The notes below the pieces were generated by a model that was given only the letters and a program-made list of their open reading frames with translations, did no database searches and was not told the DNA's origin. DNA of 11,835 bases from an uncultured Peptococcaceae bacterium (GTDB taxonomy: Bacteria; Bacillota; Dehalobacteriia; UBA4068; JAAVYR01): contig CATIYQ010000066.1 of the NCBI GenBank assembly GCA_949739465.1, positions 1-11,835 on the forward strand, read 5' to 3'. Positions within the stretch are counted from its first letter, which is position 1. The number at the start of each line of letters is the position of its first letter. This document shows positions 7,148-11,835 of the stretch, piece by piece. Both the position numbers and the translations under genes were made by a program.

Positions 7148-8104
7148 CTACTCGTCTATGGTCTGTTCCAGGCAGCTTTCATAAACCAATTCTCCAATGG
7201 TAACGAACTCATAGCCATCTTCCTTTAGCGTATCAATAATAATAGGCAGCGCTCCATAAGTAACAGCTTTACCCTCGTGCATCACCACAATGTTTCCCGG
7301 CTCTATATGTTCCAACACGGCTTTCGCCACCTTTTCCTTGGTATCCAATAACCAATCCTGAGGGTCTACGTTCCACAGCACCATCAAAAATCCCTGGTTC
7401 TTGGCAACTTCGATAACCTGGGCGTCAATGCTACCGTAAGGAGGGCGAAAAAGCGTCGGTGCCACCCCTGTAATCTGAGCAATGGTATCCTGTGAGTGAA
7501 TCAAATCCTCCTGAATGGCATTATAATCCTCTCTCTTCAAATCAGCGTGGTCATAAGAGTGGATACCGATATCATGTCCTGCTTCCGCCACCTTCCGCAC
7601 CAAATCAGGATGACGCTCGGCGTTTTTACCCAGCATAAAGAAGGAGGCTTTAATATCTTTTTCTGCCAGCAGCTGCAAATATTTCTCCGTCCATTTTTCA
7701 TTGGGTCCATCGTCAAAGGTCAGAGCGATTTGTTTTTTCTCTACATTGCTGCTGCGAAAAATACGGTCCTCCCCCAAGGCTGCAAAAGACTTCTCTCCCG
7801 CCGCCACTTGTTGCACCATGCTACCGACGCGAAAAGCGTGTTTCCGTTGGGAAAGCGTATCTTTTCCCAGCAACAGTTCATTGTTGACAATGCCAATGAC
7901 TTGACGAAACTCTTCACCACTAAGCCACAATTGCTCAGCCGCTTCCACCGTTACAATAGCAAGCACGCGGTCTTCATTTGTCCCGGAAACAATCGTCCCA
8001 CAACTTCCCCAGTAAAACCAGCCTCCCATTATCATCAAAAAAAGAATGGCAAAACCAAATCGTTTTCTTCCATTCTTTTTTATCGAAACAATCCGAAAAA
8101 ACAT
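7148..8104 (-). CDS. Membrane-anchored polysaccharide deacetylase (NodB domain)
   Basis: Carbohydrate esterase family 4 enzyme of 318 residues that removes N-acetyl groups from peptidoglycan or another surface polysaccharide outside the membrane. Residues 1-16 are basic and 17-34 are hydrophobic, an uncleaved anchor or signal peptide. The NodB domain runs from about 124 to 305: TFDDGP (129-134, catalytic and metal-binding Asp131-Asp132), HSYDH (182-186, metal-binding His), RPPYG (220-224), LWNVDPQDW (243-251) and VMHEG (274-278). All five motifs are intact, so it should be an active metal-dependent enzyme. The region 40-120 is not recognised. The ATG has GGGAGG about 10 nt upstream. It lies between comM and the wall cassette; whether it is transcribed with comM is unclear, as no good promoter is seen in the 90-nt gap. 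The exact substrate is unknown. Confidence 0.92.
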   Translation of the reverse strand: MFFRIVSIKKNGRKRFGFAILFLMIMGGWFYWGSCGTIVSGTNEDRVLAIVTVEAAEQLWLSGEEFRQVIGIVNNELLLGKDTLSQRKHAFRVGSMVQQVAAGEKSFAALGEDRIFRSSNVEKKQIALTFDDGPNEKWTEKYLQLLAEKDIKASFFMLGKNAERHPDLVRKVAEAGHDIGIHSYDHADLKREDYNAIQEDLIHSQDTIAQITGVAPTLFRPPYGSIDAQVIEVAKNQGFLMVLWNVDPQDWLLDTKEKVAKAVLEHIEPGNIVVMHEGKAVTYGALPIIIDTLKEDGYEFVTIGELVYESCLEQTIDE

Positions 8105-8108
8105 ATTG

Positions 8109-8164
8109 GGTCAACCTCCCTTTGTCAGCTCCTTTCTTAATATATATCAAGCGGTAGGTTGACC
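8109..8164 (-). promoter_or_regulatory. Inverted repeat able to mask the deacetylase ribosome binding site
   Basis: The minus-strand RNA has GGUCAACCU (8156-8164) and, 38 nt later, AGGUUGACC (8109-8117), a perfect 9-bp complement. The second arm overlaps the Shine-Dalgarno GGGAGG (8115-8120), and after one mismatch two further C-G pairs would cover the rest of it. The first arm is also part of a local palindrome, GTAGGT-TG-ACCTAC (8154-8167). This could be an RNA fold limiting translation, or paired operator sites in DNA. No known riboswitch or leader is recognised. Confidence 0.4.
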
Positions 8165-8194
8165 TACTACTGTTTTTTCTTTTTTTACCGTTTT

Positions 8195-9730
8195 TTACTC
8201 TTCTTTTCTATCTAATCTACGATATTGGATTGCTTCCGCAATATGTTCCATATCAATGATTTCCGCACCGTCCAAATCTGCAATGGTTCTGGCAACTTTA
8301 AGGATACGGTCATAGCCCCTGGCGCTCAAGCCCAACACTTTAAAGGCTTCTGCTAAAATTTGTTCCGCAATGTCCGTCATCTGACAATAACGAACGATAT
8401 GCTTCCGTTCCATTTCCGCATTACAAGCGATGCCATCTTCCGTGAACCGTTGTAGCTGAATATTCCGAGCCGCAACAACTCGCTGTCGGATTTCTGCCGA
8501 AGACTCACTTTCTCCCTGGTCCGCGATTTCATCATATTGCACCCGCGGCACGTCGACATGCAAATCAATTCGGTCCAACAATGGTCCGGAAATACGGTTG
8601 AAATATTTCTGTATCTGATAAGGCGTACAGCTGCACTCTTTTACCGGGTCACCAAAATGTCCGCAAGGACAGGGATTCATAGCGCCAATAAGCTGAAACC
8701 CCGCAGGAAAATCAGCCCTGCCGCTAACGCGGGATACCGTCACAATTCTATCTTCCAACGGCTGCCGCAAGGCCTCCAATACCTCCCGTTTGAACTCGGG
8801 CATTTCATCTAAGAAAAGTACGCCTCCCGTTGCCAAACTCACCTCTCCCGGAGAGGGTATCCGTCCGCCTCCAATAACGCTTGCCCCTGACGCGCTGTGA
8901 TGAGGCGAGCGAAAGGGACGTTGGGTTAAAAGTCCCTGTTCCGGAGGAAGTAATCCTGCTACACTATAAATTTTAGTTACATGGAGACTTTCCGCCTGAG
9001 TAAATGGAGGTAAAATAGAAGGCATCCGCCGCGCTAACATGGTTTTCCCTGAGCCAGGAGAACCGATAAAGAGCAGATTATGACCGCCTGCCGCCGCAAT
9101 TTCCATAGCGCGTTTTGCGCCTGCTTGCCCTTTCACATCCGCCATGTCCGGCAGTCCTTTTTCTGCCGCTTCTGTAAGAATTTCCTCTATATTGACGGTG
9201 ACAGACTCCATCGTTTTTTCTCCGTTCAATACGGCAACAATTTCCGATAGAGAATCTACTCCGTAAACCTTCGCTTTCATGCTGCCAATAGCAGCTTCCC
9301 GACGATTCTCCATCGGCACAAAAAGCGCCGCAATGTCGTCTGACAAGCCTGCCGCCATCACCAATCCGCCGGAAACAGGACGAACCATACCTTCCAAAGA
9401 AAGCTCTCCGACAAAACAGCTCTCTGCCAATTTCTCTTCCGCTACGATTTGATTGGTTGCCGCCAAAATTCCCACCGCAATGGGTAAATCAAAAATAGCC
9501 CCTTCTTTTCTTCTGTCCGCCGGAGCTAAATTTATGGTAATACGCTTTCCGGGAAATTCTAGTCCTGCATTACGAATAGCCGTTCGCACCCGTTCCTTAC
9601 TTTCTCGCACCGAAGCGTCAGGCAATCCCACAATATCAAAGGCAGGAAGTCCGGCGCTAACATCTACTTCCACGCGAACTTCATAGCTATCCATACCAAA
9701 AACAGCGCAACTTTTTACAATAGCTAGCAT
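8195..9730 (-). CDS. comM: ComM/YifB family AAA+ ATPase (Mg-chelatase-like)
   Basis: ComM is a hexameric helicase that promotes branch migration during integration of transforming DNA; the family is common outside competent species too. The 511-residue protein has the N-terminal S5-like ChlI domain (MLAIVKSCAVFG... DIVGLPDASVRESKERVR), with LAPADRRKEG near residue 69-78. The Mg_chelatase AAA+ core has Walker A GSPGSGKT (223-230), Walker B GVLFLDEM (303-310), a Cys-rich segment NPCPCGHFGDPVKECSC (352-368) and LLDRIDLHVDVP. The C-terminal helical domain ends at RRLDRKEE. I chose ATG 9728-9730, which has GAGGAA 7-9 nt upstream and matches the family start. An in-frame ATG at 9758-9760 adds ten residues but has no ribosome binding site. 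No clear promoter is seen in the region shared with the divergent DUF1015 gene. Confidence 0.95.
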   Translation of the reverse strand: MLAIVKSCAVFGMDSYEVRVEVDVSAGLPAFDIVGLPDASVRESKERVRTAIRNAGLEFPGKRITINLAPADRRKEGAIFDLPIAVGILAATNQIVAEEKLAESCFVGELSLEGMVRPVSGGLVMAAGLSDDIAALFVPMENRREAAIGSMKAKVYGVDSLSEIVAVLNGEKTMESVTVNIEEILTEAAEKGLPDMADVKGQAGAKRAMEIAAAGGHNLLFIGSPGSGKTMLARRMPSILPPFTQAESLHVTKIYSVAGLLPPEQGLLTQRPFRSPHHSASGASVIGGGRIPSPGEVSLATGGVLFLDEMPEFKREVLEALRQPLEDRIVTVSRVSGRADFPAGFQLIGAMNPCPCGHFGDPVKECSCTPYQIQKYFNRISGPLLDRIDLHVDVPRVQYDEIADQGESESSAEIRQRVVAARNIQLQRFTEDGIACNAEMERKHIVRYCQMTDIAEQILAEAFKVLGLSARGYDRILKVARTIADLDGAEIIDMEHIAEAIQYRRLDRKEE

Positions 9731-9800
9731 TTTATGATTCCTCGTTTTCTGTTCATCCATCTTTAATTGTTACTATCAATGGTTACTTCGACAAAAAGCG

Positions 9801-9855
9801 CTGTTTCCCTGCTGATAAAAATAGGCAGTAATCAATATCCACTCTGAGGAAACAG
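9801..9855. repeat. Inverted repeat in the comM / DUF1015 divergent region
   Basis: CTGTTTCC (9801-9808) and GGAAACAG (9848-9855) are perfect 8-bp complements 39 nt apart. The right arm touches the -35 box of the DUF1015 promoter. It may be an operator pair or chance in an AT-rich stretch. Apart from this and the promoter, the 200 bases between comM and the DUF1015 start hold only a weak direct repeat (9765-9787). Confidence 0.3.
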
Positions 9856-9884
9856 TTGTTATTTCCCGCCAAATCAGCTAGAAT
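9856..9884 (+). promoter_or_regulatory. Sigma-A type promoter of the DUF1015 gene
   Basis: TTGTTA (9856-9861), a 17-nt spacer and TAGAAT (9879-9884) match the vegetative consensus at 4/6 and 5/6. Transcription would start near 9891, about 40 nt before the ATG at 9931. Confidence 0.6.
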
Positions 9885-9930
9885 AAAAACAGTGAAACTT
9901 GTATTTTACATGGAAAAAGAAGGTGTACAA

Positions 9931-11238
9931 ATGGCAAATATCAAGCCGCTTCGTGGTTTACGATTTAATCCGGAAAAAGTAGGAGACCTGGCAAAAGTAG
10001 TTTCCCCTCCCTATGATGTTATTAGTCGGGAAACCATGGAAAATCTCTATAAAAATCATGCCAACAGCATTATTAACTTAGAATTAGGCAGACAATCTGG
10101 TAGTCCAGATGACGAAATCTACCGTCATGCAGCAGATATTTTTCATCAATGGCTAGAAAACAACATCTTCCTTAAGGACCAAAAGCCTGCTTTTTATTAT
10201 TACGTCCAGGATTTTAACGTTAATAATATGCCCCGCACACGGACAGGTTTTCTCTGTGCCATGAAAGCGGAAGGTTATCAAACAGGAAATGTCATTCCTC
10301 ACGAGCAAACACTCCCCTGGCACAAATCCCAACGTCTAAAATTGCTCCAATACACTCGAGCAAATTTCAGTCCCATTTTCGGGGTTTATCATCAAGAAAG
10401 CGGACGAGCAGAACAAATCCTAGCCAACGCTGCAGCAACAAAAGGCGAACCGGATATTGACCTCATCGACTGCCTAAACGAGCGACATCGCATTTGGGTC
10501 ATTGATGATGAAGTTGTCATTAACGAAATCATCAAATCCTTAGCCAATTTGCCCATTTACATTGCTGACGGGCACCATCGCTATGAAACAGCCAGCACTT
10601 TTGCCGAGGAAGCGCTACAAAAGGGAGAGACAGGCTGCGATTATCTATTGGTTTCCCTCAGCAACTGCTATAACAAAGGATTATATATTCTTCCTACCCA
10701 CCGCATCATCGAAAAATGCGATGAGTTCTCACTAGAACGATTCCTATCACAGTTGGAAAAGGATTTTACCCTATCCCCTATCCAAGGTAATAGCAAAGAG
10801 GAAAATCTGAACACACTGATAACTAAAATGGAAGAAACCGGCAAAACCACCCCTGCCTTTGGCATTTACGGTGGAGAAAATCATTTCTATCTGTTGCAGT
10901 TAAAAAATCCAGACGCAATTAATCACTATGCGCCGGAGCATTCCGCAGAGTGGCGCAAACTGGATATTAGTATTTTACACGGTCTTGTCATTGAGCCATA
11001 TCTTCACATTGGAGCTGAGGAACTGGCATCAGAGGGCTATGTTTCCTATGCACGCAACAACTATGAGCCGGTGGAAACAGTAGACAAAGGAGACGGTATC
11101 TTAGCTCTTTTCGTCAACACCACGCAAATCCAACAAATGATAGATGTTGCAAACTCCGGTAATAAAATGCCGCAAAAATCAACGTTCTTTTACCCCAAAC
11201 TATTGTCAGGATTAGTCATTCACCAATTAGAAGATTAA
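9931..11238 (+). CDS. DUF1015 family protein
   Basis: A 435-residue soluble protein of the DUF1015 family, recognised by the start MANIKPLRGLRFNPEKVGDL followed by VVSPPYDVIS, the central HEQTLPWHKSQRLKLL (124-139) and NFSPIFGVY, and the hallmark YIADGHHRYETA (210-221). The DGHHR motif recalls the phosphate-binding turn of ParB/sulfiredoxin-fold proteins, some of which (SerK) are ATP- or ADP-using serine kinases; a nucleotide-linked role is inference only. From memory, family members often lie near serine biosynthesis genes, but no such gene is in this window. ATG 9931 has AAGGTG with a 5-nt gap. The upstream in-frame TTG at 9856 overlaps the promoter -35 box, and ATG 9910 lacks a ribosome binding site. 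It is monocistronic, ending at a bidirectional terminator. Confidence 0.9.
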   Translation: MANIKPLRGLRFNPEKVGDLAKVVSPPYDVISRETMENLYKNHANSIINLELGRQSGSPDDEIYRHAADIFHQWLENNIFLKDQKPAFYYYVQDFNVNNMPRTRTGFLCAMKAEGYQTGNVIPHEQTLPWHKSQRLKLLQYTRANFSPIFGVYHQESGRAEQILANAAATKGEPDIDLIDCLNERHRIWVIDDEVVINEIIKSLANLPIYIADGHHRYETASTFAEEALQKGETGCDYLLVSLSNCYNKGLYILPTHRIIEKCDEFSLERFLSQLEKDFTLSPIQGNSKEENLNTLITKMEETGKTTPAFGIYGGENHFYLLQLKNPDAINHYAPEHSAEWRKLDISILHGLVIEPYLHIGAEELASEGYVSYARNNYEPVETVDKGDGILALFVNTTQIQQMIDVANSGNKMPQKSTFFYPKLLSGLVIHQLED

Positions 11239-11247
11239 ATATCAAAT

Positions 11248-11285
11248 AAAAAAAGAGATAGGATAAAATCCTATCTCTTTTTTTT
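11248..11285. terminator. Bidirectional Rho-independent terminator
   Basis: GAGATAGGA (11255-11263) and TCCTATCTC (11269-11277) form a perfect stem with loop TAAAA. Seven A before (11248-11254) and eight T after (11278-11285) extend the stem and give a U run on either strand. It serves both the DUF1015 gene (stop at 11236-11238) and the convergent permease operon (stop at 11307-11309). Confidence 0.93.
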
Positions 11286-11306
11286 GATTAAGCAAATTGT
11301 GGGTAA

Positions 11307-11489
11307 TTAGCAGAAGTAAGCTACAACTGCACCAGCAACACCCATGGCTACCAAACCGCCAATCATGAAGCTTTGGCTGCCGCTATTCAAAGCAGCATGT
11401 AAAACGAAGAATACAACCCACATTAAAATACAGCCAATCAATTTACCTTGTAAGCCGTATTTAGCTTTTAAAGATTTCTTTTCACCCAT
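11307..11489 (-). CDS. Small two-helix membrane protein encoded after the LctP permease
   Basis: A 60-residue protein I do not recognise. Residues 1-16 are strongly basic, followed by helix 1 (17-34, LIGCILMWVVFFVLHAAL), a short polar turn NSGSQS (35-40) and a glycine-rich helix 2 (41-60) ending in Cys. By the positive-inside rule both ends face the cytoplasm. The ATG has AAAGGAGGAT with 9 nt spacing, the strongest ribosome binding site in the window, 18 nt after the permease stop. Codons are nearly all of the kind preferred in highly expressed genes. The operon ends 21 nt further on at the terminator. The context suggests an accessory or stabilising subunit for the transporter, like the small partners known for some solute/sodium symporters, but no homology to those is claimed. 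Confidence 0.8.
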   Translation of the reverse strand: MGEKKSLKAKYGLQGKLIGCILMWVVFFVLHAALNSGSQSFMIGGLVAMGVAGAVVAYFC

Positions 11490-11507
11490 GTTGTATATCC
11501 TCCTTTA

Positions 11508-11835
11508 CTATGCTAAATGTAATACGTAGCAGCATACCCAACCTAATACACCAACGCAGATGCATTGGAACAAGTTGTATACACCAGTTACTTTCAAACA
11601 TTCACCTTCACGACCGGTTAAACCTACAGTACCACAACCCAAAGCAGTGTTTGCTGGGGAGAAGGAGTTACTTAAGGAAGAAGCGGTTGTCTGCATTGCC
11701 AATACTACATAAGGGCTGATTTTCAAGATATCAGCAACTTGGTATTGCAAGCCAGTGAACAATACGTTGGAGGAAGTACCAGAACTGGTTACGAAACCAC
11801 CAAGTAATGCGATGAATGGGGAGAAGATAGCAAAC
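11508..11835 (-). CDS. LctP family (L-lactate permease type) transporter, C-terminal part
   Basis: The last 108 residues of a secondary transporter; the start lies beyond the right edge. The frame at the edge reads FAIFSPFIALLGGFVTSSGTSSNVLFTGLQYQVADIL. The C-terminal signature of the L-lactate permease family (GxFxxxSxTSSNxLFxxLQ, later TVGLxGREGxxL) is clear. The segment that reads AIHN in E. coli LldP is FSPAN here, so this is a divergent member and the substrate (lactate, glycolate or another carboxylate) is open. Three hydrophobic stretches are visible, the last ending CYVLHLA. The frame has no stop before the edge; a TTG at about 11760-11762 is an internal Leu codon, not a start. It is followed by the small membrane protein gene after 18 nt. 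Confidence 0.9.
   Translation of the reverse strand, partial: FAIFSPFIALLGGFVTSSGTSSNVLFTGLQYQVADILKISPYVVLAMQTTASSLSNSFSPANTALGCGTVGLTGREGECLKVTGVYNLFQCICVGVLGWVCCYVLHLA

Noticed and set aside
7496..8140. A long plus-strand open frame (214 codons) opposite the deacetylase gene, and a similar one of 170 codons at 5329-5841 opposite the Mur ligase.
   Set aside because: Both lie entirely over strongly supported genes in the other direction, have no good ribosome binding site, and give His/Gln/Phe-rich proteins without recognisable motifs.
8154..8189. GTAGGTTGACCTAC followed by T-rich sequence as a plus-strand terminator.
   Set aside because: The stem is only about five pairs, the T run starts several bases later, and there is no plus-strand gene upstream to terminate.
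9765..9787. Direct repeat AATTGTTACT / AATGGTTACT with a 13-nt period upstream of comM.
   Set aside because: Only two short imperfect copies in AT-rich DNA; too weak to call a binding site.
9856..9930. A 25-residue N-terminal extension of the DUF1015 protein from a TTG at 9856.
   Set aside because: The TTG is part of the -35 box, so it would not be in the transcript. The ATG at 9931 has a ribosome binding site and the family-typical start.

Overview
The window looks like a chromosomal segment of a low-to-mid GC bacterium of the Bacillota. It has strong AGGAGG-type ribosome binding sites, vegetative (sigma-A type) promoters, U-rich intrinsic terminators, a clostridial-type Ddl and the comM / dprA / topA gene order. 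A Negativicutes-like host is my best guess, from protein flavour only; I could not test it. No phage, transposon, CRISPR or RNA gene is visible. No stretch longer than 300 bases lacks a gene.

Layout, in the order the minus strand is read. comM (8195-9730) is followed by a membrane-anchored NodB-type polysaccharide deacetylase (7148-8104). Next is a tight cassette of an alpha/beta hydrolase (6214-6984), a membrane Mur ligase resembling MurF (4618-6213) and a D-Ala-D-Ala ligase homologue, ddl (3338-4531). The cassette has its own promoter, a second promoter in front of ddl and a long intrinsic terminator after ddl. Then a promoter with a perfect TTGACA box drives dprA (2097-3197) and topA (from 2078 off the left edge). 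Right of comM, a divergent gene for a DUF1015-family protein (9931-11238, plus strand) shares a bidirectional terminator with a convergent operon. That operon holds the C-terminal end of an LctP-family (lactate permease type) transporter (11508 to the edge) and a 60-residue two-helix membrane protein (11307-11489).

How the genes fit together. ComM and DprA act on incoming DNA during transformation, and TopA relaxes negative supercoils; the three often lie next to each other. Here four cell-envelope genes sit between comM and dprA. Three of them (hydrolase, Mur ligase, Ddl) look like one functional unit. Ddl would make a D-amino-acid dipeptide. The Mur ligase would join an amino acid or peptide to an acceptor at the membrane, since it lacks the usual UDP-substrate-binding domain. 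The hydrolase role is open. This cassette is the best candidate for an undescribed system.

Two other points stand out. topA carries one in-frame TAA at codon 68 in an otherwise intact reading frame. The small membrane protein next to the LctP permease looks like a possible transporter accessory subunit.
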